Origin: a virus
Virus record (IMG/VR): IMGVR_UViG_3300042549_003873
Span: 1 to 23,365 of that record
DNA length: 23,365 nucleotides
Strand: one strand, 5' to 3'
The notes beneath the pieces were generated by a model that was given only the letters and a program-made list of their open reading frames with translations, was not told the origin of the DNA and did no database searches. This document shows positions 14,278 through 20,363 of this stretch, one piece after another. Positions within the stretch are counted from its first letter, which is position 1. The number at the start of each line of letters is the position of its first letter. The position numbers were made by a program, and so were the translations under genes.

Positions 14278-14507
14278 TTGGCTTCTCCTTTAGCTATAGC
14301 TGCATGGGCTTTGCTCATGGCTTCTCGGCCATCGTCACCATGCCAATCGCAAGTGATGTAAACCTCATTCAACGCCGCCAGCAGTTCCTGATTCAATTCA
14401 TGCAACCGGCGCAGTTCGGCGGCGGCGGCAACGATCCACTGGCCTCGTTCGCCACCTTCCAGATACGGCGCGACTTGACTTAACCGCAAGGCTTCTGGTT
14501 GTGTCAT
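14274..14507 (-). CDS. Small helical early phage protein (77 aa)
   Basis: A 77-residue mainly helical protein (MTQPEALRLSQVAPYLEGGE, then A-A-A-A-E-L-R-R-L-H-E-L-N-Q-E-L-L-A-A-L). The A-E-L-R-R-L-H-x-x-N-x-E-L-L-x-A-L segment is a motif seen in many short proteins of Burkholderiales phage early operons. It overlaps the upstream gene by ATGA and the downstream micro-protein likewise. Function unknown. Confidence 0.75.
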   Translation of the reverse strand: MTQPEALRLSQVAPYLEGGERGQWIVAAAAELRRLHELNQELLAALNEVYITCDWHGDDGREAMSKAHAAIAKGEAK

Positions 14508-14758
14508 GTCCGGTTCCCCCGTGATGGCAAGCTGAAAGCCACAAGGCTACCTGCCCGTGGTACCTGTGCGGTGTAGTCACCGTCACCAGTGCGATAAGTT
14601 GTGCGATCCCATATGCTTAACTCTGCGGCGCGCACTTCACCCGGCTGCTTCTCGCGCTCGATGTACTTGCCCATTGACTGCCGCGCTTCACGGCTCAACG
14701 TCAGGCCGGCACTTCGCACCATGTGCGTAGGCGCGCTATTTTTGATGATATTTTTCAT
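14504..14758 (-). CDS. Hypothetical early phage protein (84 aa)
   Basis: An 84-residue protein starting ATG 14758, which overlaps the stop of a 27-codon ORF. Its central segment (LTLSREARQSMGKYIEREKQ) is a helix with a conserved-looking basic/acidic pattern; the C-terminal part G-D-G-D-Y-T-A-Q-V-P-R-A-G-S-L-V-A-F-S-L-P-S-R-G is likely beta-structured. No catalytic motif recognised. Function unknown. Confidence 0.7.
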   Translation of the reverse strand: MKNIIKNSAPTHMVRSAGLTLSREARQSMGKYIEREKQPGEVRAAELSIWDRTTYRTGDGDYTAQVPRAGSLVAFSLPSRGNRT

Positions 14759-14838
14759 CTAAATTTCCAAAACCAAACAATCACTGTAGCCACATACACC
14801 ACGGCCAGGACAAGCCGAAATGGTGATATGGTCTTCAT
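14755..14838 (-). CDS. Single-pass membrane micro-protein (27 aa)
   Basis: A 27-codon ORF starting ATG 14838, overlapping the stop of the ribbon-helix-helix gene (ATGA) and overlapping the next start in the same way. Its sequence is basic at the N-terminus and then hydrophobic (LVLAVVYVATVIVWFW) ending K-F-R, a typical single membrane helix. Upstream AAGGACTG can serve as ribosome-binding site. Small size makes the call less sure, but both joints are exact. Confidence 0.62.
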   Translation of the reverse strand: MKTISPFRLVLAVVYVATVIVWFWKFR

Positions 14839-14993
14839 TTTTTCAGTCCTTGTTTTATGTAAAGCAAGGCCTGGCCAGACACCGTGCGGGTGTTGGCTTC
14901 GGCCTGCCGCCTGAGTTCTTCCATGACCGACAAGGGCAACCTGATGGTCATGAAATGCTCTTTGATTTCCTTATTCTTCGGTTGGGGTTTCAT
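14835..14993 (-). CDS. Ribbon-helix-helix (Arc/MetJ-type) DNA-binding protein (52 aa)
   Basis: A 52-residue protein with the pattern of a ribbon-helix-helix DNA-binding domain: a strand (residues about 14-20, F-M-T-I-R-L-P), helix A (VMEELRRQAEANTRT) and helix B (SGQALLYIKQGLKK). Such proteins dimerise and use the strand to read DNA, acting as repressors or partition adaptors. Start ATG 14993 is favoured over ATG 14999 for ribosome-binding-site spacing (TGGA). It overlaps the preceding gene by 23 bases. It is the only clear DNA-binding regulator in the window, so it is a candidate for binding the palindrome at 20308 or repeats at the right end; that pairing is speculation. Confidence 0.78.
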   Translation of the reverse strand: MKPQPKNKEIKEHFMTIRLPLSVMEELRRQAEANTRTVSGQALLYIKQGLKK

Positions 14994-15192
14994 TGTCATT
15001 TCCAAGCAGCATTTTGCTGTCTTCGATCTTGGTGCCTGCAGTCAGCAAGCGCACAAGATCGTCCTGGCTGGCCGCGCTGGACTCCAGGCTGGAGCGAGCC
15101 ACAAAGCGGCAAGCATCAGACCGACTGACGGCGCGGATGAGGCGTTGTTCGCTGGTGCTTTTGTTGATGACCAGATAAATTCGATTTGCCAT
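14971..15192 (-). CDS. Hypothetical early phage protein (73 aa)
   Basis: A 73-residue protein (MANRIYLVINKSTSEQRLIR at the N-terminus) that begins with a beta hairpin, has an Ala/Arg/Ser middle (DACRFVARSSLESSAASQDD) and an acidic C-terminus. The pattern N-R-I-Y-L-V-x-N-K-x-T-x-x-x-R-L-I-R-A is shared, from memory, with small proteins encoded near recombination genes in other proteobacterial phages. It has an AGGAC ribosome-binding site and follows the VRR-NUC gene by eight bases. Its 3' end overlaps the ribbon-helix-helix gene by 23 bases. Function unknown. Confidence 0.7.
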   Translation of the reverse strand: MANRIYLVINKSTSEQRLIRAVSRSDACRFVARSSLESSAASQDDLVRLLTAGTKIEDSKMLLGNDNETPTEE

Positions 15193-15200
15193 TTTTTGTC

Positions 15201-15557
15201 CTATTGAGATTGAAAGTTGTCGTAATAGGCGCTGATTTGCTGTTTGGCATCCTCAGCACCTTTTCCCACTATAACAGAATAATGCACACGTTTTAGGTAC
15301 TCAATAATTTCTTTCTGGTCAGGGCTTAAAACGCCTCCTTTTTTCCGTTTCATTTCGACCCACAGACGCCAAGCCGGGATGAACAAATCAGGAATGCCTT
15401 TGACTGTCCCTTCAACTTTGAGCGCGGCGGCTGTGGCCATGCTCCTGGCCCCTCCATTGGGAATTGAATGGATCAGTACCCCAGGATGCTGGCGTCGGAA
15501 CCATTGCACTACCAGGGCTTGTTCGTAATGCTCAGAAGGAATTTTGTCGGCGCTCAA
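15201..15557 (-). CDS. VRR-NUC domain nuclease (118 aa)
   Basis: A 118-residue VRR-NUC nuclease of the PD-(D/E)XK superfamily. Visible signatures are E-H-Y-E-Q-A-L at residues 9-15, I-P-N-G-G-A-R at 32-38, the active-site G-I-P-D at 54-57, and W-V-E-M-K at 66-70 (D57, E68, K70), then S-P-D-Q-K-E at 78-83. The family includes stand-alone phage nucleases thought to act on branched DNA or at recombination intermediates. Start is placed at TTG 15557, which overlaps the upstream TGA (TTGA) and gives the usual short N-terminus; ATG 15587 would add residues read from the neighbour's sequence. Position among the recombination genes supports the role. Confidence 0.88.
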   Translation of the reverse strand: MSADKIPSEHYEQALVVQWFRRQHPGVLIHSIPNGGARSMATAAALKVEGTVKGIPDLFIPAWRLWVEMKRKKGGVLSPDQKEIIEYLKRVHYSVIVGKGAEDAKQQISAYYDNFQSQ

Positions 15558-15754
15558 AATGGCACATCCGCTTCCCACTTTGGGCATTGATCGACAGCCG
15601 CCGCAAAGTCTTCGGGTGGTGTCAAAAAGAATTCCGTGCAAGTTCCATCGTTGCTATAGAACTGGCAAGTGTGGCAGCACTTGGGCGGCCCACTGTGATA
15701 AGCGTCCACAATCTTGTCATACGATTTCACGACTTCTGGTTTGGCATGTCTCAT
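15554..15754 (-). CDS. Small cysteine-rich protein, possible zinc-binding (66 aa)
   Basis: A 66-residue protein with five cysteines, four of them clustered in C-C-H-T-C (residues 26-30) and G-T-C-T (C39), plus C57, which could bind a zinc ion. Start ATG 15754 overlaps the helicase stop (ATGA) and has an AAGGAG ribosome-binding site nine bases upstream. It lies between helicase and nuclease genes, so a role as a small accessory of DNA processing is plausible, but no function is known to me. Confidence 0.75.
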   Translation of the reverse strand: MRHAKPEVVKSYDKIVDAYHSGPPKCCHTCQFYSNDGTCTEFFLTPPEDFAAAVDQCPKWEADVPF

Positions 15755-17334
15755 TTCCAACTCCTTTGCAACACACGGTAAAATTTGCCGTCTTTTTTGA
15801 ATTCAATCAAAGCTGGTGGCTGGGCATTGTTCATGGCCCGGGTAATATTTTCCAACCCCTCAATATTTACCAGCGAGGCTCCACCATTCTTGGACATCGT
15901 CAAGAGCAATCGCATGGCTTTTTCTGCGGCATACCCGTCGTGCAAGACTGTCAGGTACTCAGTGATGGGCATGTCACTCAGCGCCCCGTAGTAGGTCACG
16001 GCCAGCATTTCCTTGCCACTGGCGCGGCTTTCGTGGACTCTCCATTCCCAACTGCTTACTATGAGATCGGTGCCTTCCAGGCCCATGATGTCATCGTGTC
16101 TCAGCGCCAGCACAGGCGGTTCTTTGACTGGGAAAGCAGTGCCGCAGGCAGGGCATATGGCCACTGAAATGGCACACAATTCTCCGCAGTTATCACAGAC
16201 TTTGACCGGCGCTTCTCCAGTGCCTTCGCCGGCTTTCTTGGGCGTCTGCACGTTGGTGATCGGCCCATGCGTCTGCACCACGCCAGCAAAGTCCAGCACC
16301 AAACAATGATCAGTGTGAGACTTGGGTCGCAACCCTCTGCCAGCCATCTGCACGTACAGGCCGGGTGACATAGTAGGGCGTAACATGGCAATGAGGTCAA
16401 TGTCTGGATAGTCAAAACCCGTTGTCAATACGTTGGCATTTGTCAGCGCCCTCAATTTCCCATTCTTGAAATCCTCCAACATTTGCTGGCGCTGTTTGTG
16501 CGGCGTGTCGCCGGTCACGCAATCAGCCGCTATGCCGTTGTCTCGCAATACTTGGGCGACATGGTGGGCATGATTGACACCAGTACAGAAAAATAACCAT
16601 GCCTTTCTTTCTCCAGCAAGGTCAATGACTTCGCGCACCACAGATTCATTCTGCTCATCAGTATCGACTGCAGCCTGCAACTCGGCTTCAATGTACTCTC
16701 CACCACGCTTTTTGACTTGTGATATATCCAATTTAGATTTGGTCACCTTTGACCGCAGCGTCGATAAAAATCCTTTGTAAATTAATTGCTCAATACTGAC
16801 CGATTCAATCAATTCATCAAATATGGCCGGCTTATCAGTAATCAGTCCATGTCCCAAGCGATACGGCGTGGCAGTCAGGCCAATCACGCGCAGGCTCGGG
16901 TTGATTTTGCTTAGATCGGTCAGCAAGGTTCGGTAGCCGCCTTCATCTTTGTGACTCACCAAATGAGCCTCATCAATAATGATCAGATCGACATGGCCAA
17001 TTTGATTGGCTTTCTTGCTGATGGACTGGATGCCAGCAAAGGTAATTGGCTCGCCCAGATCGCGGCGTTTCAAGCTGGCGCTGTAAATTCCCATCGGCGC
17101 TCCTGGCCAATGCTGGCGCATTTTGTCTGCGTTTTGCACAATCAGTTCTTTGACATGAGTCAGCATTAAAATGCGTGTCTCAGGCCAGCTTTGCAGCGCG
17201 TCCTTGCACAAGGCGGCAATGATGTGAGACTTGCCTGACCCAGTCGGAAGGACAAGGCATGGGTTGCCCTGGTTACCTGCCTCAAACCATGCGTAAAGCT
17301 GGTTTATAGTGGTTTGCTGGTAATCTCTCAGCAT
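15751..17334 (-). CDS. Superfamily 2 DEAD/DEAH-box helicase with C-terminal zinc motif (527 aa)
   Basis: A 527-residue SF2 helicase. Motifs: Q-motif-like M-L-R-D-Y-Q-Q at the N-terminus, Walker A P-T-G-S-G-K-S (30-36), D-E-A-H (121-124), T-A-T-P (154-157), a second RecA-like domain (L-T-T-G-F-D-Y-P near 303-310), and Q-M-A-G-R-G-L-R (329-336). Residues 380-397 hold C-D-N-C and C-P-A-C, a likely zinc ribbon, then a 130-residue unique C-terminus. Start ATG 17334 is preferred to 17349 because the earlier ATG has its Shine-Dalgarno too close; the frame stays open further upstream only over the nuclease gene. It overlaps the nuclease gene by seven bases. Known role of such phage helicases: DNA unwinding in replication or recombination; substrate here unknown. 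Confidence 0.9.
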   Translation of the reverse strand: MLRDYQQTTINQLYAWFEAGNQGNPCLVLPTGSGKSHIIAALCKDALQSWPETRILMLTHVKELIVQNADKMRQHWPGAPMGIYSASLKRRDLGEPITFAGIQSISKKANQIGHVDLIIIDEAHLVSHKDEGGYRTLLTDLSKINPSLRVIGLTATPYRLGHGLITDKPAIFDELIESVSIEQLIYKGFLSTLRSKVTKSKLDISQVKKRGGEYIEAELQAAVDTDEQNESVVREVIDLAGERKAWLFFCTGVNHAHHVAQVLRDNGIAADCVTGDTPHKQRQQMLEDFKNGKLRALTNANVLTTGFDYPDIDLIAMLRPTMSPGLYVQMAGRGLRPKSHTDHCLVLDFAGVVQTHGPITNVQTPKKAGEGTGEAPVKVCDNCGELCAISVAICPACGTAFPVKEPPVLALRHDDIMGLEGTDLIVSSWEWRVHESRASGKEMLAVTYYGALSDMPITEYLTVLHDGYAAEKAMRLLLTMSKNGGASLVNIEGLENITRAMNNAQPPALIEFKKDGKFYRVLQRSWK

Positions 17335-18359
17335 ACCCTGCCATCCCATTCCTTCCGCAAATCCATCAAAAACGGGTCGGCGTCTACGCAGGCCGCAGTG
17401 TTGGCCAACAGTTCTTTGGAACCAAATACATCTGCCGCCGGCAAACCATTCAAGACTTCTTTTTTGCCAATGCGGTACTTGGCCACCCAATCTCTGGGGC
17501 TATCAACAATCTGCCACGGTACCAAATCAGGGTGCAGAATATGGGACTCGCAGCCTGTATGCTGGGCATCCCCAGGAATAATGTCATCCCAGCGAACGCA
17601 GTGCCAAGTGCTATCCGACAGCGGAGTGGCGTTCGCACAAGTTCGGCAATTGACTTGCTTGGTGGTCTTGCTGCCAAAACAAAAATCGTGGCCTGGGCAA
17701 TACTTGCATTCAAACCAAGTCGGGTCGGTACTCATAGGCTCTGGCATACGATCCAACAACGCTATGCGGTGGCCACGATCCACAAATTTCTGTGCCACTT
17801 CCTTGTCCAGTTTGACGCGCTCGGTGTAAATTCTGTCATCGTCCTTGCACACCGCCAAGTACAGCGCCCGATCAATTTTTGCACCAAGCATGTAAACCTG
17901 CATCTGGATAAAGTGCATGAATTTAGACTTTTCCACGCCGTCCTTGACCACTCCATCAAATGACTTTTTGGCGTGCGTTTTAAACTCGGCAATGTGCTTG
18001 GTTTTCCTAGCACCCGGCACACCAGAGTGAATAATGCCGTCCAAACTGCCGCTCACATGGCTACCAAAGTCCACCCGACTTTGCGACCCGGTGGTGGCTC
18101 GGATGTCGATGCCAATGTCGCGCAGGTCAGACACAATGGTGGCCTCTTCGTTTTGGCCACGGCGGAACAAACGCAGGATACGACCCTGGAATTTTTCCAC
18201 GACGGCCCACCTAAAAGACAGCCACAGCCAGCGATCACAGGCGTGGCCAAGGGTAGAGCAGCCCAAGTGCTGCCGGGGACGCTCCTGGCGCTTCTCATGG
18301 GCCTCATCGATCAAAGATTCGATGGTCACGACTGGCTCTGTGGGTTCAGGTATTTGCAT
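17328..18359 (-). CDS. Cas4/RecB-like PD-(D/E)XK nuclease with cysteine clusters (343 aa)
   Basis: A 343-residue protein with the PD-(D/E)XK nuclease pattern: G-S-L-D-G-I-I (D107) followed by A-E-F-K-T (E125, K127) and the helix Q-M-Q-V-Y-M-L (residues 152-158) typical of RecB/Cas4-type exonucleases. Cysteines flank the core: C34 and C41 before it, and C218, C221, C227 (C-K-Y-C-P-G-H-D-F-C), C238 and C241 after it, the arrangement of nucleases with an iron-sulfur cluster. Known relatives resect DNA ends for recombination. It starts 53 bases after the MazG-like gene, the longest gap in the operon, with only a weak ribosome-binding site (AAGA). Fe-S binding is inferred from spacing only. Confidence 0.82.
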   Translation of the reverse strand: MQIPEPTEPVVTIESLIDEAHEKRQERPRQHLGCSTLGHACDRWLWLSFRWAVVEKFQGRILRLFRRGQNEEATIVSDLRDIGIDIRATTGSQSRVDFGSHVSGSLDGIIHSGVPGARKTKHIAEFKTHAKKSFDGVVKDGVEKSKFMHFIQMQVYMLGAKIDRALYLAVCKDDDRIYTERVKLDKEVAQKFVDRGHRIALLDRMPEPMSTDPTWFECKYCPGHDFCFGSKTTKQVNCRTCANATPLSDSTWHCVRWDDIIPGDAQHTGCESHILHPDLVPWQIVDSPRDWVAKYRIGKKEVLNGLPAADVFGSKELLANTAACVDADPFLMDLRKEWDGRVC

Positions 18360-18412
18360 TTTCTTGTCTTTTAAAAAATTGGGGTAGTTGCTTGCGCTTT
18401 CCCCCGGGTTGA

Positions 18413-18718
18413 TTACTCTTTGACAAACACACCATTGGTCAACAATGTGCCTTTGCGGTCTTGAATTTCACGGAATGCCGAGTACATGCACACAATAAGA
18501 TTGATGTCTTGCAGGGCGCAATAGTTGATCAAGCAAACCATGACATCGCCAACGCCATCTTTGATTCCTTCCAAATCATTTTTGATGGTGGCGTCGGCCA
18601 ACTCGCCCATTTCGCTCATTGCTTTCAAAAGCTGAATTTCAGGGGTCGAGTTAGGAATGATTTTCCTGGCCTCTGCCCACTGGAGAATCTTCATCTCAAT
18701 TTCGGCGTAGCTGCTCAT
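18413..18718 (-). CDS. MazG-like nucleotide pyrophosphohydrolase (101 aa)
   Basis: A 101-residue all-helical protein of the MazG-like kind. The metal-binding pattern appears as S-E-M-G-E-L (E36, E39) and K-D-G-V-G-D-V (D54, D58), typical of the short phage MazG-like subgroup in which the second E-x-x-D motif is altered. Members hydrolyse nucleoside triphosphates or, in some phages, may lower alarmone levels; the substrate here cannot be told. It overlaps the ssDNA-binding candidate's stop by ATGA. The changed second motif makes activity less certain. Confidence 0.83.
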   Translation of the reverse strand: MSSYAEIEMKILQWAEARKIIPNSTPEIQLLKAMSEMGELADATIKNDLEGIKDGVGDVMVCLINYCALQDINLIVCMYSAFREIQDRKGTLLTNGVFVKE

Positions 18719-19203
18719 TTCCGCGCCCAGGGTGGTGCAGCCTTGGCGGTTACAGTGTTAGTAGCTGCTGGCGCTGTTTGTGGCATAGCCGAGGGCATGG
18801 CCGCCCCGTTGAGCGACTTAAAGCCCTTGATATCGTTGCCATCACCGTACTGCTCATCTTTGCGAATGGTCAGTTTGATTTCCAGCCGGCCACCAATCAA
18901 CTGATCAGTGTCGGTCACTTGGTTCAGGCCGATGGCACGCATGATTTCGCCAAGCTGCTGCCTGCCGATTTCTTCTGCCTTCGGGTTGGGGTTTTTGATG
19001 TTCAAGTTGCCAAACACCGCCCGGCCCTGGTGAGTCGGCCCGGTTATGTTGTAACGCACGCCGATATAGCTGCCCGTGCCGGCGGAGGTTTTTTTGACCT
19101 CTGCGGTGGCAATGACGGCTGAATACCAACCCGCTGGAAGCGGATCGTAGCTGTTGCCTTTGGGCAGCGTGTCTACGCTGAAAGTTTGGTCGAGAAAAGC
19201 CAT
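18715..19203 (-). CDS. DUF669-type phage protein, candidate ssDNA-binding protein (162 aa)
   Basis: A 162-residue DUF669-type protein. The N-terminal pattern P-L-P-A-G-W-Y-S-A-V-I-A-T-A-E-V-K, the central G-S-Y-I-G-V-R-Y-N-I-T-G-P and G-R-A-V-F-G-N-L-N-I-K-N-P-N-P-K-A-E-E-I-G are characteristic. Residues 130-162 are a low-complexity Ala/Pro/Thr tail ending P-P-W-A-R-K. DUF669 genes usually sit beside recombination ATPases, and an ssDNA-binding role has been proposed for the family; I infer the same here from its neighbours. It begins two bases after the preceding stop with an AAGGA ribosome-binding site. Confidence 0.85.
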   Translation of the reverse strand: MAFLDQTFSVDTLPKGNSYDPLPAGWYSAVIATAEVKKTSAGTGSYIGVRYNITGPTHQGRAVFGNLNIKNPNPKAEEIGRQQLGEIMRAIGLNQVTDTDQLIGGRLEIKLTIRKDEQYGDGNDIKGFKSLNGAAMPSAMPQTAPAATNTVTAKAAPPWARK

Positions 19204-19205
19204 TT

Positions 19206-19577
19206 TTATTCCTTAGTGATCGTGAATGAAGGGCGTCCAGGGGTGGACGTGATAGCCAACATGAGAGGCGCAATCATGGCTTGGTCAGCCGCTTTCCACG
19301 CCGTCATGTTGATTTCGGGTTTCCAGCGAAACAAGCTGGACAAATGATCTTCCAAACCAGCTTCAACAGCCAGAGTTTGAAGTTTGTCAGAGTCAACTTT
19401 ACGGTTAATTCGACCTTCAATTTTGACTTTGTAGCCTTCAGCTTGGCGATTCAAAGTGCCATCCAATTCTTTTGGTATAGCCAGACTTTTGACGATCTGG
19501 TCTTCCAACTCTCGGCGCTCGGCCACTGCAGCGGTTTCCAACTTCTTGGCGTCGACCCATTTTTGATAGAGGCTCAT
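19206..19577 (-). CDS. Phage recombination-module protein, unknown (123 aa)
   Basis: A 123-residue protein starting ATG 19577 (MSLYQKWVDAKKLETAAVAE), with a four-base overlap with the ATPase gene; a longer frame to 19682 only runs over that gene. The first half is a helix (L-E-T-A-A-V-A-E-R-R-E-L-E-D-Q-I), the second a beta-rich part (Y-K-V-K-I-E-G-R-I-N-R-K-V-D) ending T-P-G-R-P-S-F-T-I-T-K-E. Short proteins of this form lie between Sak4-like ATPases and DUF669 proteins in many phages, so it probably belongs to the same process, but its activity is unknown. Confidence 0.78.
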   Translation of the reverse strand: MSLYQKWVDAKKLETAAVAERRELEDQIVKSLAIPKELDGTLNRQAEGYKVKIEGRINRKVDSDKLQTLAVEAGLEDHLSSLFRWKPEINMTAWKAADQAMIAPLMLAITSTPGRPSFTITKE

Positions 19578-20251
19578 ATCACTCCACCAATCTTGGCAAT
19601 GATGGCCGTCATGTCCGGGGCTTCCCAGGCACCCAGCTTGCCGCTGCGGTCTTTGGCAGACCACAGGCCATCGGAGTCGCACATCAGCGCACGTTGGGTC
19701 ACGCCATCACCGTCTTTCTCAATTCGCAGTGCAAGCACCTCATCGAAAAAATACGGCAGCGCCTGGCCCGTCTTGGCACCCGGCATCGATGGGGCATAGA
19801 GCATCCGTCCCATTTCGTCGGTAGACTTCTCAAGCTTTGCAGTCATCAAAACGTGCCGGCCAGGGATGTCTCTGAAGGCGCGGATGATGTCACTCATCTG
19901 TTCCTGCATTGCCCCATAGGCTTGTCGCGGGTCTTTCGTCAATTTCTTTTCAGTGTTCAGGCACACTTCCGCAATCTCAGAAATTGAATCCAACCCCACC
20001 GATTGGTACGCCTTTGCTTCTTCTGACTGAGTCAGCCATTCGTAAGCTTCGCGCAGTTCATCCATCGAAGTGATCTCAATAAATTGAAGATCAGCATCTT
20101 GGATAGACAGCAGGCCGCCTTCTGCCGACAACACAATCGGTGTCGGCAACGTCTTCATCAGGGTCGTCTTGCCGGCCCCCGCCGGCCCATAAACCAGCGC
20201 CTTCACACCGTTGGCCACAAGGCCACGAGTACTCTTCACATTGATAGCCAT
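19574..20251 (-). CDS. Sak4-like RecA-fold ATPase (AAA_24-type, 225 aa)
   Basis: A 225-residue P-loop ATPase, first gene of the minus-strand operon. Walker A is G-P-A-G-A-G-K-T (22-29); a Walker B-like strand S-V-G-L-D-S-I-S-E follows near residue 85, then H-V-L-M-T-A-K (near 133) and a C-terminal phage-specific part. The pattern fits the AAA_24/Sak4 group, phage single-strand annealing or RecA-like proteins that work with ssDNA-binding proteins. Here the next two genes are a recombination-module protein and a DUF669 ssDNA-binding candidate, supporting that role. Start ATG 20251 has an AAGGAG Shine-Dalgarno and is the first good start after the divergent promoter region. Confidence 0.88.
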   Translation of the reverse strand: MAINVKSTRGLVANGVKALVYGPAGAGKTTLMKTLPTPIVLSAEGGLLSIQDADLQFIEITSMDELREAYEWLTQSEEAKAYQSVGLDSISEIAEVCLNTEKKLTKDPRQAYGAMQEQMSDIIRAFRDIPGRHVLMTAKLEKSTDEMGRMLYAPSMPGAKTGQALPYFFDEVLALRIEKDGDGVTQRALMCDSDGLWSAKDRSGKLGAWEAPDMTAIIAKIGGVI

Positions 20252-20303
20252 CAGGCTTTCTCCTTTTCACACCCGTCTGGAAATCAGTTCGGTGCGTCAG
20301 CAC

Positions 20304-20334
20304 ATTCTAGCACGCTTTCGTGCTACAGTGTCAA
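20304..20334 (-). promoter_or_regulatory. Candidate early-operon promoter with operator palindrome in its spacer
   Basis: Reading the minus strand, TTGACA (20334-20329) and TAGAAT (20309-20304) form a sigma-70-like pair with a 19-base spacer. The spacer overlaps a perfect inverted repeat (20308-20325), so a bound dimeric repressor would block polymerase. The site lies 53 bases upstream of the first operon ATG. Confidence 0.6.
20308..20325. promoter_or_regulatory. 18-bp perfect palindrome, candidate operator
   Basis: TAGCACGCTTTCGTGCTA has two perfect seven-base arms around four central bases. It lies in the intergenic region between divergent genes, inside the candidate early promoter. No T-run follows on either side, which argues against a terminator. 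Confidence 0.7.
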
Positions 20335-20363
20335 CAGCTTTTCAACAAAAACATTGGAAAAAG

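Noticed and set aside
15544-16167. 207-codon plus-strand frame over the helicase and its neighbours
   Set aside because: It lies antisense to well-supported helicase, zinc-motif and nuclease genes and shows no coding motif or ribosome-binding site.
19281-19799. 172-codon plus-strand frame over the ATPase region
   Set aside because: Antisense shadow of the ATPase and its neighbour; composition shows no domain.
20308-20325. Rho-independent terminator
   Set aside because: The palindrome lies in a divergent promoter region and is not followed by a T-run on either strand.
20211-20363. N-terminal extension of the primase-helicase to ATG 20211
   Set aside because: It would overlap the ATPase gene and the promoter/operator on the opposite strand; the protein family pattern starts at ATG 20364.
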